The notes beneath the pieces were generated by a model that saw only the letters and a program-made list of their open reading frames with translations, ran no database searches and was not told where the DNA came from. From Adiantum capillus-veneris (Eukaryota; Streptophyta; Polypodiopsida; Polypodiales; Pteridaceae): 64,000 nucleotides of DNA. Below are positions 47,674 to 60,386 of the stretch, piece after piece (the stretch's first letter is position 1; each line of letters opens with the position of its first letter). Made by a program: the position numbers and the translations under genes. The DNA is taken from NCBI GenBank assembly GCA_014529385.2, contig CM043950.1, forward strand, positions 68,314,435 through 68,378,434. Reading direction: 5' to 3'.

Positions 47674-49598
47674 TTACTCTAATGTAGCATTGTAAGCATT
47701 GACAAGGTTCATACTATCCTTAAGTTGTACTCCTTGCATCCATTTAGCATCTTCAAAAGGATAATTTTTGAACTTAATAAGATATCGTCGGATAATCTTA
47801 CCATGTCGTAGTACCTTGTCTTCATGCCGAAGGATAGCTTCGGGTTGTAGCACCTCTTCTTGGTCTTCAACTTCGGGAGGGTCTTCAATAATTGGTTCAA
47901 TTGGTGGCTCTCCTCTGTAGGGTTTAAGTAAGCTTACATGAAAGGCATTGTGTATAAGCCAATGGTTGGGCAACTTGAGTTGATAAGCCGTCTCATTGAT
48001 AGGCTTCAAGATTTGGAAAGGACCATAGTATCTTTTTGCTAGTTTAGCATAATACTTTTGATGGCCCGTAGAATTTTTGCCCGTTGTTTGCCTTAATCGA
48101 GCCTTAGGAAACTTGAGTAAGACCCAATCATTTTCTTTGAACATTAAGGCTCTTCTGTGCTTATCAGCAGCAGCTTTTTGCCTTTGTTGAGAGATGGCTA
48201 TAGCCTCCCTAATCTTTTGAAAAGATTCTTGTAGATCACGGCTATACTCATCGGCGGCGAAGATCTTCCCATGTACTTTCAGTAGCAAGGGACTTTTAGG
48301 TCTTCCTTCTATGATCTCGAAAGGTGCTTTGCCCGTAGAAGTATGTACAATATTATTGTAGGCATACTCTACTAGCGGTAAATACTTTTCCCATTGTGAG
48401 CGTTGATCTACTTCGGTAACATAAGTCTTGAGTAGATCGAGTATCGTAAGATTGGCTATCTCACTTTGGCCATCCGTTTGTGGGTGATAGGCCGAAGAGA
48501 AATTCAATCTTGTTCCTAGATTGTCAAAGAGACCTTTCCAGAAATTACTGGTCATTCTAGGATCTCTATCTGACACGATGGATGTGGGTAATCCATGGTG
48601 TTTGAAAATCTGAGATATGAAGAGAGTTGCCATTTGATGTGCCTTAATAGTCTTTTTGACAGGAATAAAATGTGCTTGCTTGCTAAACCTGTCGACTATT
48701 GTCCATATTCCTGTATTCCCATGGATAGACTTGGGTAATCCAAAGATGAAATCCATGGATATACTCTCCCATGGTGAATTTGGAATAGGCAATGGCTGGA
48801 GTAATCCAGGTTGCTTCCCTCTATCATACTTGGTCTTTTGGCATACTACACATTTTGAAACATACTCTTGTATGTCCACTTTCATGGTAGGCCAATAGAA
48901 ATACGTCTCTACTCCTCGGAGAGTAGGTTGAATACCTCTATGCCCTGCATATGGAGGAGCATGGGATTCATACATAACCTTCTCACGAAGGGAATGGGTA
49001 ACACATAGCCTATTGCCGTGGAGAAGATAACCATCTTGCAAGGTGAATGGTTCCTCTTTCTTCCCCAAAGCAAGGGCTGACATTATGTCTCTAAAGTCAG
49101 GGTCAGTAGCATACTCATCTATCATAGAGGATAGATCATTGTGAGTAGCTATAGACACCGCATTAACTTTTGGTCGTCGTGAAAGTGCATCGGCAACTTG
49201 ATTGTGCTTACCAGCTATGTGAGCAATATGGAAATTAAATTGCGAAAGAAAATTTGCCCACCTCATTTGTTTGTCGGAAAGCTTGGTTTGCGTCATGAAA
49301 TACTTGAGACTTTGGTGGTCGGTTCGTAGGATAAATGGAGTCCCCAATAGGTAGTGCTTCCATGTGTCTAGGGCATGTAGAACAGCTAAAAGCTCTTTCT
49401 CATAAATGCCCAAGACTCGTTCATCACCATTGAGCCTTCGGCTCTCATATGCTATGGCATGCCCTTCTTGAAGCAAAACTGCTCCAAGGCAATCACCACA
49501 AGCATCACATTGGACCTCAAATGGCTTTGAGAGATCCGGAAGCACGAGGACTGGTTGGGAAGTAAGCTTCTCTTTGAGTTTTTCAAAAGCATTTTCTC
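47674..49598 (-). CDS. Element B pol, second part: RNase H, integrase, chromodomain
   Basis: The frame continues pol after a one-base shift near 49590-49600 and ends at 47674. From the ATG at 49545 (623 codons) it reads RNase H (FEVQCDACGDCLGAVLLQEG, then LRTDHQSLKYF and DALSR). The integrase zinc domain is HAPPYAGHRG...CVVC. The catalytic core has Asp in SMDFIFGLPKS, Asp in IVSDRDPRM and Glu in HPQTDGQSE. GPFQILKPINETAYQLKLP leads to a chromodomain-like end (PEAILRHEDKVLRHGKIIRRYLIKF split by KNYPFEDAKW). The chromodomain, which in this clade directs integration to chromatin marks, defines it as a chromovirus. It could only be made as part of Gag-Pol, so the frameshift leaves it without a normal start. 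Confidence 0.95.
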
Positions 49599-52454
49599 CT
49601 TAGCAGACCATACAAACTTAACGTTCTTCTTGGTTAAGTCGTGTAGTGGTCCTGCTACTTGAGAGAATTTTGCTATGAAGCGTCTATAGTATGCACACAT
49701 ACCAATAAAGCTTCTTAGCTCATGTAGATTCCTTGGGTTAGGCCATGATTTTATTACCTCTAACTTTGATGGATCCATACGAATACCATCGTGAGAGATA
49801 ATATGGCCTAGATATTGAATCTCTTGAAGGAAGAATTCACTTTTCTTTTGGTTGAGAAAAAGTTTGTTCTCCCTCAAGGCTTGAAAAATCACTTGGAGAT
49901 GTTGCTTATGTTCCTCCAAAGACTTGGAGTAGATGATGATATCATCGAAGAACACTCCAATGAATTTTCGATATGGTCTAAAAATTTTCTCCATCAAACG
50001 ATTGAACGTAGCTGGTGCATTAGTCAAGCCAAAAGGCATGACTAGATATTCATAAAGACCAAATGTTGTGCGAAACGCGGTCTTTAAGATATCCTCATCC
50101 ACTATCCTTATTTGATGATAGCCACTCTTAAGGTCAATCCTACTGAAGTAGGTAGAGCCTTGTAGCTTATCAAACAGATCTTCTACCCGAGGTACGGGAA
50201 ATCTGTTTTTGATAGTGATATGGTTTAGTGCTCGATAGTCCACACACATACGGTATGTACCATCTTTCTTTTGCACTAAAAGGACTGGAGAACAAAAGGG
50301 AGAGGAACTAGGCCTCACCATCCCTTTGTCTACCAGCTCTTGTACTTGCCTCATGATCTCCTCTTGTTGAGCTTGTGAGACTCGATAAGGAGGTTTGTTA
50401 GGCGGTGAGCTTCCTGGAAGGAGCTCAATACGATGGTCATCATCCCCTCGTTTTGGAGGTAGTTCCATAGGGATATCATCGATGAACACATCTTGGAATC
50501 CTTTTAGAAAAGTAGACAAGTCTAACTCTTCTTGATTCCTATCATTTTCATTTGATGAAACATTATTAGCTTTTAGAGACTCTTTGACATAAATCATGTA
50601 CGCAGAAACTGAGCTCTTCATTGATTTATCAAAAGAAAGAAGATTTACAAGTGGAATAGTGCGACCACGCTCACTAGCATCTATATACATGTTCTTTCCC
50701 CTGTAGGTGAAGTAAATTCTCCTTTCAGGGAACTTCATGTTGGCAGCCATGCGATCAAACCATGGTGCCCCTAGGATAACATCCTGATGTTGGAGGGGAG
50801 AGATGAAGAAGTCTTCTTTGTCGACATAGCTTTGGACATGAAGCCTCAACTTCCCAATCAAGGGAGTAACGGAGGCTTGTTGTCCCTTGAAAGCTGCATC
50901 AGCTGTTACTATATCTCCCATCTCAAAAGCTTGAATGCCCAACTTGGTGGCCAACTCTATTGATATGAAGTTGAGAGTAGAGCCAGGATCAAACAAGATG
51001 AAGGCATCATGCTCTCTTACCTTTCCCCAAGCATAGGAGAGTGATGATCCTTTGCAATGAGCATCCTCTTTTGGAGCTTCGATGGTGGAAGCCCTAGGAG
51101 TCTCATTGCGAGTATTCTTCTTGGGGCAAGAACGATAGCCATGTCCTTGCTCCCCACACTTGAAACACTTATGGTCCTTGCGAAAAGCTTCAAGCTCTTC
51201 AGGAGAGAGTTTGTTTTTACCTTTGTAAACTCCCTTCTCCTTGGACCGATTGTTGTTGTTGTTGTTGGAAGTGCCTTGGGAATTATTTTGAGCATTGGAT
51301 TTCCCCTTTGCATCATTTTTATCTTTGTTTTCCATGGGCTTGACATTACGTCTAGCCCCTTGATGGAAATTGATGCGTGAAGCAACCATGGTGTGGTGGA
51401 TTACTTCGGTAATAGTACCGGGCCGTTGAGAGTTGATATATTCGGCCATCTCTTCAGGTAATCCCGCACAGAATTGTTGTCTTTGCTCGGCAAAGTCTAT
51501 CTTTTGAAAGACAGTAGCTTTGAGATGTAAATCCCAAAACTTATCTACATACTTGTTGATAGACTCATGAGAGAGGAGCTTCAAGCCGCGCCATTCGGTA
51601 AGAACTTTATCTTTAGTATCGCTTGGAAGAAATTGCTTCATGATGGAAACTCGTAGAGTTTTCCATGTCTTTGGGGCTTCTCCATTGCCACGAAGGCTAG
51701 CCCACCATTGACGAGCTGATTTTTGGAAGTGCATAGCTACATGGCGTAGCTTGGAGGACTCTGTGAAGCCCTCGTCCCCAAAGGCCGCATCAAATTGCTG
51801 GATGAAGGCCAACACTTTGTCGGTAGCACCAAAGGTGCCATCGTAGGTGAGAAAAGAGATACTCTTTCCTCCCTCCTTGAACTTCTTTAGCTTTTGTGAC
51901 CTTCGCCATGCAGGAAATGATTTGCGATGTCCTCCCCTCTTGTATTCTCTAGGAGAATAGCCATAACTTTCATCGGAAGAGAAGGAAGGTGAAGAAGAAG
52001 GAGAAGAGGGTGACCTCTTCCTAGCCCTTTTCTTCCTTTGTTTCCTCTCTTGCCTTTGAGAGTGATGAGGAGAAGGACTATGGGTTGCTCTTTTCCTCTT
52101 GGGAGGAGTAGGCGATCGTCTAGACCGCCTTCTTCGTGGAGCCACATCTTCAGAAGAACTTAGACTTTCATTGCTTTCTTTCTCTTTGGATTCCTCCTCT
52201 CGAATGGGAGAGAGTCTTCTTTTGGGGGTCTCTTCAAGAGGCCTCCTAAGCTCTCTCTCCTCTTGGAGAGGAAGGGAAATTCCATAAGCACGAAGTTGTT
52301 GAGTAACTTCGGCTTGCAAGGTAGGGTTGCCCATAGCTTGTTGCAACCTAGTCACAAGATAATTCACAAACATGGGAGCATCATCATTAGCACCTTCATG
52401 TGCAAAATCAAAGCTATCAATGTTCATTCTACTCTCTTGATTATTGTCAGCCAT
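49590..52454 (-). CDS. Element B gag-protease-RT
   Basis: The ATG at 52454 (MADNNQESRM) opens a 1000-codon frame. The N-terminal 200 residues are charged and Arg/Ser-rich. The retrotransposon Gag domain follows (FIQQFDAAFGDEG ... ARQWWASLRG, residues about 210-370), then a CCHC knuckle CFKCGEQGHGYRSC near 430. The protease active site reads FDPGST near 487, a known variant of D-S/T-G. RT motifs are RIDLKSGYHQIRI near 770, MPFGLTNAPATF and FFDDIIIYS near 835. Translation stays in the correct frame to about 49598. There GAG-AAA-AT appears to have lost one base compared with the expected GAG-GAA-AAT, after which some 48 codons are out of frame to 49452. The upstream 5' untranslated region is 52455-52850. 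Confidence 0.95.
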
Positions 52455-52850
52455 GATAACAAAATTTTATGTATGTACTTAGTGTATGCTTTGGCAATTC
52501 AAAACCTTAGTTGCCACTCCTCTTAGCCTTTGAAAATCGGCTCTTAAGTATCTACACCCTCGGCTCAAAGTGGTTAATTATAGAGAATAGAGGAGTAGGT
52601 CTAACATAGCAGAGTTGCCAAGGGCTAGCTCCTTTCGGACTTCTTATGGCTCAATAATGGTAAAGCCGTAGGCAAGTCTAAAAAGACTCCATTATTAAGT
52701 CCAAAGCTCCCGAGGTGTGCACCATCCCCCACATAGTGGGCTTAACAAAACCGGTATTAGATCCCAGTTCCACTTACTCTATTATAATTAACAACATCAA
52801 CCATTTATAGGCTACTTAAGGACCTCTCTTCTTAAGCAAGAAAAGAGAAA
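52455..52850 (-). other. 5' untranslated leader of element B
   Basis: About 400 bases between the primer binding site and the gag start codon. No frame is seen. It would be expected to contain the RNA packaging signal; I cannot locate it from sequence. Confidence 0.6.
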
Positions 52851-52868
52851 CCAAATGCTCTGATACCA
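52851..52868 (-). other. Primer binding site of element B
   Basis: On the minus strand TGGTATCAGAGCATTTGG begins one base after the 5' LTR. The first 12 bases are the complement of the initiator methionine tRNA 3' end, the usual primer of plant LTR retrotransposons. Confidence 0.95.
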
Positions 52869-52869
52869 A

Positions 52870-54522
52870 TGTAATGGAATTTGCCTATTCAATTTGAGAA
52901 TAGCGGAATTTAATGAGAGTACTTTCAAGAAATGATTTTGTGAGCATAGCGGGTAGACATAATTGAAGATAGCAACATAATCATAGCAATTAGTTAACTT
53001 GGCATAGACAATACTTTTGCAAGAGAGAGAGAGTTTAGAGAACATGACAACAATTGAGGACCGGATTTATGTGGAGCCGGTCCCCCCTCCAATAGGCATT
53101 TGTATTATGATTTCTCCCATAAAGAGAGACTTGTTACAATACAGTCTTTGTGTTCCTTGTGACCTAGGTGATGCCATGAAGATGGAAGGCTTCATGCACC
53201 ACAAACCTAACATAAACTTGAAGAAATCTTTAACTATCCCAAGCCTCAGTCCCAAGACCTCAAACACCTTCGAAGGTGGAGAGAGCTAGCAGGGAATGAG
53301 GGTAGGGAAGAGGAAGAAGAAACATTTTGTAAGAGAAAGAATTAGTTCCTCACTTATCATACTCTTGTTGCTAGCATACAGAATAGCATAGTAATGAAGA
53401 AGAAGGAGATGGCAAGCTTAAGCATTGAAGCATGGCTCTTGGTTGGATTTGCACTCCATAGCCAAGAGTGTTGGTGTAGGCTCTCAACCTCTACTTGCTT
53501 GGAGAGGGAGCTCTTGCACTTTGCATAGCACACAATCAGAGTGATTGTGAGTGTGTGTGGGTGAGTATACCCCCTAGGCACCCCCCTAGCTTGCTTGGGT
53601 CGACCCCCCCTTGTAGCTCATGCCTGAAGCTCATTGGACCCCTCCAGGCCTAGCCAATCACAAGCAGGAGCCATTACAAGCAATATGGGTAGCCTTGGGA
53701 CAAGTGTCCCCCTTTCCCCTTTGAGAGAGAGGACTTGATAAATGCTAAAACAATTAGATAATTCATGTAATTTATCATTGGACCCCTTTGAAGCTTAGCC
53801 AATAGGCTTCAAGCAACACATGAAGGTAACATGGGTAGGGGCCTAACATGTGTCCTTGCTGCCTCTTCAAGTTGGGGCTTCCCTTGTGTGTGTGAGTGGG
53901 TGTTCTCTCTCTAGCTCCTAGGAAAAGGGCTCGCCCCCCCTCTTGTAGGAATGAATTTGACTTTAGGTGATCAAGCACCTTACTCATCAAGCATGACAAA
54001 GCACTTGAACTAGGGGGTGTTCCCACAAGCATCTCAGGCAAGCTTCTCAAGGCACCTCAAGTACCTTAATCATGCAGCAAGTCAAGCACCTCAAGCATGG
54101 AGCCAGTCAAGCACCTCAAGCATCTTAATCAAGCACCTCAAGCATGAAAAACACCTCAAGCATGACAAGCACCTCAAGCAGGACAAGCACCTCGAGCTTG
54201 GGCCGGGTTCCCACCTCAAGCTCAGCCCTAGCTTACTTAAGGTCAAAAGGACTTTTACACACATTTATTGGAGGTCTTCAATGAAGCTAACCCTAAGGTC
54301 TTATGCTCCATTGGTTAGCCTTGCTCTTTGATAGACCATCTCCCTTTTGGGCCCCTTTACATTGGCCCCATGTTGAGATAGATCTAAAAGCACATACCTA
54401 TATCTTAACACTTGTTCCCGTTTATTCTCCCACATTAAGTGATTAATTTAATATGACTCCAACATTGATCAATTTAATATGAGAAAATCATTTGGGTTAG
54501 TTAGATATTAGATTTTATGACA
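52870..54522 (-). repeat. 5' LTR of element B
   Basis: 1653 bp, nearly identical to 45753-47405. Differences I noticed include aacgg/agcgg near the gene-distal end, ccaga/ccgga, cgtaag/tgtaag, acataat/acagaat, gacatg/aacatg, tttcag/tctcag, gtttag/ggttag and gatcaat/gattaat. Confidence 0.97.
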
Positions 54523-55691
54523 CAACCTGTCAACTGGTCAAAGCTCAACGAGTAAAGCCTGCTGGCCTCCTCCATCCCATGCCAACACCCTCCCGGCCTT
54601 GGGACATGGTAAGTATGGACTTCATCGTCGACCTCCCACCCTCCCACGGCCACACTACCATCATGGTGGTCGTCGACTACTTCACCAAGCAGGCTCACTT
54701 CATACCGGCAAAGCCTCCTGTCACAGCATACCAAGTAGCCAAACACTTCTTCGCCAAAGTCTTCAAATACCACGGCCTCCCCTTAGCCATAGTTTCTGAT
54801 CGCGACACCCGCTTCCTCAGCGACCTCTGGCGCGAGCTGTTCAAGCTGCTAGGAACCCAGCTCCGCTTCTCCTCCGCCTACCACCCAGAAACCGATGGCC
54901 AGACAGAAAGAGTCAACCAAGGCATTGAAGACTACATCCGCATCTATGTCAAAGCAGATCAGAAAGACTGGTCCGAATACATGGATGTCCTGGAATTCCA
55001 CTACAACAACTCCATCCACAGCAGCACGGGCTACACCCCCTTCGAGCTCTCCACAGGTAAAGAAGTAATCACACCCCTGGCACTGGCAACCGGCGACGTG
55101 CATGCCCAGGATCTGGAATGTGAAGAATTTCTGCAACAATGGCAAACCCGCATGCAAAAGGCCAAGCAAATTCTCGAGCAAAGCAAGGTACGCATCGCCA
55201 AATACGCCAACCAAAAGCGCCGGCCTGCCGAACTCCTCCAAGAAGGTGACTTAGTCCTCGTCAGCTCACAGAATATCACCCTCCCTCCAGGCCTCTCCCC
55301 CAAATTCAACCACCGCTACTATGGGCCATACAAAGTGCTGAAGTCATACAACGACATCACCTACAAGCTGGACCTCCCATCACACATCAACATCCACAAC
55401 GCCTTCCATGTAAGTCTACTCAAAAGGTTCGTGCCGGATCACACCTATGGAAGAAGCCTCCCCGAATATGTAAAGGATGGCCCGCCAAATGAGCCGGAGG
55501 CCATCCTAAAGTCGCGCTTCGGGCGCCGGGGACAACTGTTCTATGTCAAATGGCGAAATCGCCCGATGACGGAATGCACTTGGGTACCTGAAGAAATCAT
55601 GCTCCGACTTGGGAGACCCCTTGTGCTACGCTTCTACAACATGCCAACTGAAGAGGAGGACAACCCACTACATGACAACCACATAGAGTAG
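54523..55691 (+). pseudogene. Element A integrase core and chromodomain (continuation)
   Basis: This resumes the frame broken at 45752; CAACC here is the right copy of the target duplication. It reads VKAQRVKPAG, then the integrase core with Asp in SMDFIVDLPPS, Asp in IVSDRDTRF and Glu in HPETDGQTERVN. The GPYKVLKSYNDITYKLDLP domain follows and then a chromodomain-like C-terminus (EPEAILKSRFGRRGQLFYVKW). No stop or frameshift interrupts it until 55689-55691. Without element B the pol frame would be continuous; element A is otherwise defective only by loss of its 5' end. Confidence 0.95.
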
Positions 55692-55920
55692 TCCTCCCTC
55701 CCACTTTGTAACTAGCATCACCCTAGGTAGCTAGACAATTTGGTGGCAACATCTAACTCCCCTCCTTGTAAATATCCGCCCCAAAACCTCGGCATCAATT
55801 TTTGTATCGGCACTCCTCAAAACCCCGGCTTGACATGGGCGTCAAGCTCTCTCAACCCGGGGGTGTATATAAGGGAAGTATGTGCCACTTCCCCCAACTT
55901 TCCAGCCCCGTTTTCAAGTG
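55692..55920 (+). repeat. Probable remnant of the 3' LTR of element A
   Basis: After the pol stop the sequence contains TATATAA at 55866-55872, a plausible LTR promoter. LTR borders are not certain: a TG at 55706 (tgtaactagc) could be the left end. The right end must lie before the LINE codons that resume near 55930-55985. Confidence 0.4.
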
Positions 55921-55929
55921 ATTACTTGC

Positions 55930-58700
55930 GTCCCACAGTGGCAGTCTTCTCAACGTCATGGTATCTCAGGCAGGGAGAAGGCACAATATGCCATGCATGC
56001 AATAGGTAGAGCTCCCACTAAGCATCGCCACAAGAAAATATGGTCACTCCCCAAGTCCTCCTTGTGGTGGCAACGAACACTGTCCACTACCATTTGGCAT
56101 AGTCATCTACCTTTGACCACAGTTGATTACCATGACGAACAATCCACACGTCGGATTGTAGGAGGGCTTAAACATTGCCAGCTGAAATGCATTCCAGTCT
56201 AGTCGTAGCAAGATTCCAATCAGAAGGCGGGAGTCCACAGTCAAAGACGGAATGGGTGAGTGATCAGCAATCCTTTGAATCTTCCGCCAAAGAGGAGAAT
56301 AGTGGAGACCCAATAAAAAACAGCACATACCCAAAGTTGAAGAGAGTGCTTTGCTCCAATGTAGACTCTCTAATCAAAGGGATTGTCTACCATGCCATGC
56401 CAAATGCGAAGTGACAGCCTTCCAATGAACAATGAGAGAAGAAGTAAAGGGACATGGTGGAATGTGTCCTTCAAGCTTCCTAAAAATGACTTCCCAATAT
56501 GTGGGTTGCCAATGACCAAAAGATGGTATGACAATATGCACACACAAATGTGATGTCTGAATATCCAAGGTTGCTACTGTTGCTCCGCAAGACTGGCAAT
56601 CGCATAGCTTTCCGGGCTAAAACATGACGTCGCAAAGTCCAAAATATTCAGCCCTCCAAGCTGCTTGGTGGAACACAGCTTGTCCATAGGTAAAAGGTGA
56701 AGACTATTCGTGTTAGACAAGGTCCACGAACAATGCTCCAAATTACTATACAAAAGGGACATCAAGCACATCTGAGACGAGGATAGCATAGATAAATAAA
56801 ACTGCAAATAAGCTCCAAATAAGCCATGAGAATAATGCACTGGACAATCCTGAGACATAATGGCCAAGTGGACAATTTCCAATAATTTAACTTGGAATGT
56901 AGACGTTGGAGTACCCAGTATAGTTTCTGCGTAGCTGATACATACCAAGCCAACGGATAACCCAAATGGTGAACTATGGAATGCGGAGGAACAATGTCCC
57001 CTAGCGCACAAAATCTAATGCCAATGACACTCTTTCAACAATAATAGCTTGGATTTATGTAAATTAACTTTAAGGCTTGTCGCCAACCCGGCCAAACAAG
57101 TGAAGAGTATGCATAATTTATTGTACATCCTCATAGCAGTTGCAAGGAATAAAATAAAAATACCGTGTAGGCCTCATCGATAAAGTTCTTCCCAGATGGT
57201 AATGTTAGGGCATGCAATCTACCATTGGAGGTCAAGAAATCCAAATACTTAAGCAAGGGGTGTGTAGCAATTCATAAAGCAAAGCACTCTGAGGTATCCT
57301 TGCCTTACTGAATCTCCTAAAGGCCAAGATTGTGTGAGAGATCCATCCAACAAACCTAACAAATCTGCATAAGTGCTTTGTGCATACAAGAAAAATATGA
57401 CACGGGATAGCCTAGGCCCAAATCCCAAGTGTTGCATGGTATCCGGAATGTAATCACAAAGAACGATATCAAATGCCTTTTCAATGTCAACTTACATAAC
57501 CAAGACATCCTGTCGAGTGTATTTTGCATATTCCATTCCAATGACAACAGTGGCAAGGTTATCATGTAATTTGACATCATAGAATGAGACCATATTGAGA
57601 TTGATGTAAACCTTCATGCAAAAAGCACTTGAGTCGGTTAACAAGCATTTTGGTCGTCAATTATATACTACAGGCATGAGCGTAATAGGCCGCCAAAGAG
57701 AAAATTCTTCACATAATGCGTGCTTGGGTATCAACTTAAGCAAGCCTTCTTTTCAAGAGCAGGGGAACTCCTTCCAGGTCGTATTCACGATGTTCAGTAG
57801 TGGCAGCTTTAGATAATACCAGAAAGAGAAGAAAAATTCCACTGTAAGACCATCCCAACCGGGAGCTTTAATCCACCGCCCCAAATCAAGCACGCTGGCA
57901 TACAATTCCATCTCAAATGAAAACAGCTTCCAAGTCTTGAGCATGCTACATCGAAAGAATGGGAGTAACATGTGACAGAAACAAGCGACGCGCTTAGTGA
58001 GCTTCTTTCGTGGGAGCAGAAGGAGCCTCAAATATCTTGCCATAATGAGAGTGGAGAGCATGAGCGAGCTCTCCTAAGGAGAAAGTCCACTCCCCAGATG
58101 ATATTTTAACTCTTCGTATAGATTGAGACTGCCTAGAATGATGTAAATGTTGGAAGAATTATTTAGAGGCACATCCTTTATCTGCAAGATCCTATTGGCG
58201 AGCTCGATTCTACCATTTGATTAGTTTCCTCTCATCATATTATGCTATAATATAGTGCGAGCAGAGAGAAACCCAATCATCTGAGTCTCAATAAGAGAGG
58301 AATTGTTAGCCGAGTGCATTAATTTGCTACAAGCATCCTTTGCTTGTTTAACGGTTCTCTCAATTGTGACAAATAATATCTGCCATAATCTTGGATAACA
58401 CATTGAACACGCATAATAAAGCAAACCTGGCTGTGTCCATATCAACATGCATAATGTTGACAATCATGGTGTGAAAAGGTTCATGTTTGAGATAAGCATT
58501 ATTGACACACAAAAGTCTCTTCCTGGGTAGGTAGTCATTGACAAAAAAAGAGCCAAAATGGATTTTCAAGAATGTGGGAAAATGATCCGAGAGACACACA
58601 ACATAATCGATTCTCCTATGGCATACAAAATCGTCATACTACTGCACGTGAAAAGATACCAACATCTAGTCGAGCACGATACATAGATCGAGCATTATGT
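55930..58700 (-). pseudogene. Decayed LINE (L1-type) ORF2: endonuclease end, RT, zinc-knuckle region
   Basis: On the minus strand, in order: RIDYVVCLSDHFP at about 58620-58575 is the C-terminal SDH motif of the APE endonuclease. APGWDGLTVEFF at about 57860 opens the RT. VDIEKAFDIVL near 57480 is motif A with its Asp. DSVRQGYLRVLCF near 57310 is motif B. FIDEAYTVFL near 57180 stands where the catalytic DD is expected, so activity is lost. Then HHLGYPLAW near 56960, DKLCSTKQLGGLNILDF near 56670, and FLWRCLVGALPI near 56020, the start of the zf-RVT region. Frames change several times. The 3' end is found at 42490-42848, on the other side of element A. Confidence 0.85.
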
Positions 58701-58976
58701 TGAAAATTGAATCATGAATCATCTGCATGCAATAGGGGCCACAAGCTCAATCCATTACACTAGTATGGGACCTGCACGTTGCTACTGCCAAAAAGAAGGT
58801 ATGCTTCAATTGTAGCAATCTTTGATCTCCTTCTTTCCTTAGTGGCGAGTGAATTTCTATGATTTTCATGCGAGCTTTTGGAGCTCTACAATACTGACAT
58901 TTCAAACCACCATCCTAACTACTTTCAGCAAGGCAATGTTTGACAACTCATAAGGTGTAGACATGCTGCTCTACAC
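58700..58976. other. No gene recognised
   Basis: Possibly the 5' part of the LINE endonuclease, but too decayed to read. Confidence 0.3.
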
Positions 58977-59440
58977 ATTCACATCAACCAAGTATAAACC
59001 TGTCTTTTGGATCAACACTCTATCATTCAAAGAGAGAAGTCATCTTGGACTCAATGCTCTTTATCAATTTGTTGTCCCTTTCAAGTACACCACACCTGAC
59101 ATACATCATGTCCATTACGTGCTAGCACCTAGCATACTTTCTAACAACCATGTTGCACAAAAAGTTGTCATAAATTATATTCTTCAATATATCCACTACC
59201 TGCAAAATTCACATCAACCAAGTACAAACCTGTCTTTTTGATCAACACTATATCATTCAAACAGAGAAGTCATCTTGCATTGAATGCTCTGTATCAATTT
59301 AATTCCCCTTTGCAAGTACATCACACCTGCTAACATACATCCTGATCAACATGTGCTTGTACCTAGCATACTTTATAACCAACATGTTGCAAAAAAAATA
59401 TCATCATAAATTCCATTCTCCAATATAGCTAGTACCTGCA
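58977..59440. repeat. Two tandem copies of a 230-bp unit
   Basis: acatcaaccaagta at 58981 recurs at 59211. Both copies continue with aacctgtctttt, atcattcaaa.agagaagtca, acctagcatacttt and catgttgcaaaaa. Mismatches are scattered. Confidence 0.92.
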
Positions 59441-59712
59441 TAATTCCCAATGCCGAAAGGTAATTGCATCTTGAGGAAAATCCCTTTCCACACTGGTGGA
59501 TACCAAGTGTTTAGTTCAAGACTTGTTAGGTAAACTTTTGTTGTGCTTTGGGCTTATATGGCTGTCTCTTTCTTGTGAGTAAGGGAGTGTAGCAACACAT
59601 ATAATCACGTAACCTACAGTAGAAAGCTCCACCAAGAAAGTACGCACGACAGAAAGAGAAAGAGCCCAATGACCTTAAGATCTTTAATGAATCTTAAGAT
59701 TGAGTTGGGAAG

Positions 59713-59831
<119 letters not shown>

Positions 59832-60282
59832 GGGTAGAAAAAGTGGTTGTATATTGTGTACAAAAGAGATCTATGGAGATGCCCAAAGGTCTATCCCCCG
59901 CTTCTCAACAACAAATTTGGTCATGCATTTGGATCCTTAGTATCAGATGTGCAGGATATACTATTTCATGTGGATGATTGTGCATGCCAGAGTGCTTGTT
60001 GGCACTTGGGATGAGATAACTACTCATGATCCACCTTGCCAAGAGGTACTTTGCATCCCGAGTCTTTGAGACACTATTTTTGGGTTTGACCATATGCTCA
60101 ACCAGTGTGGAGGACAATTTTTTGTTTGTTTATCAAAGTGGCCATTCATGATAGGTTTGTGATGTGGGGTCTGTTGCAATTATTGGGGTCACAAACGTGC
60201 ATAGACTACCCTTTGGCATGTCTATCTCAAAATTTAGGGTGGATGCTAGTACCCTTCTTGTTGGAGGAAGATAATGCTCATT

Positions 60283-60386
<104 letters not shown>

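Larger units (their letters stand above)
45753..54522 (-). mobile_element. Element B: complete chromovirus nested in element A
   Basis: A complete LTR retrotransposon of 8770 bp on the minus strand: 5' LTR 52870-54522, PBS 52851-52868, gag-protease-RT 52454-49590, RNase H-integrase-chromodomain 49595-47674, PPT 47408-47420, 3' LTR 45753-47405. It is flanked by CAACC on both sides. The LTRs are both 1653 bp; I noted about eight mismatches between them by eye, so insertion is recent compared with every other element here. One single-base frameshift separates the two halves of pol. Confidence 0.97.

Noticed and set aside
55956-55975. tggtatctcaggcaggg as a primer binding site after an LTR
   Set aside because: It resembles the initiator tRNA site, but minus-strand LINE codons run through this stretch and the element A genes upstream demand a 3' LTR here, which has no PBS after it.
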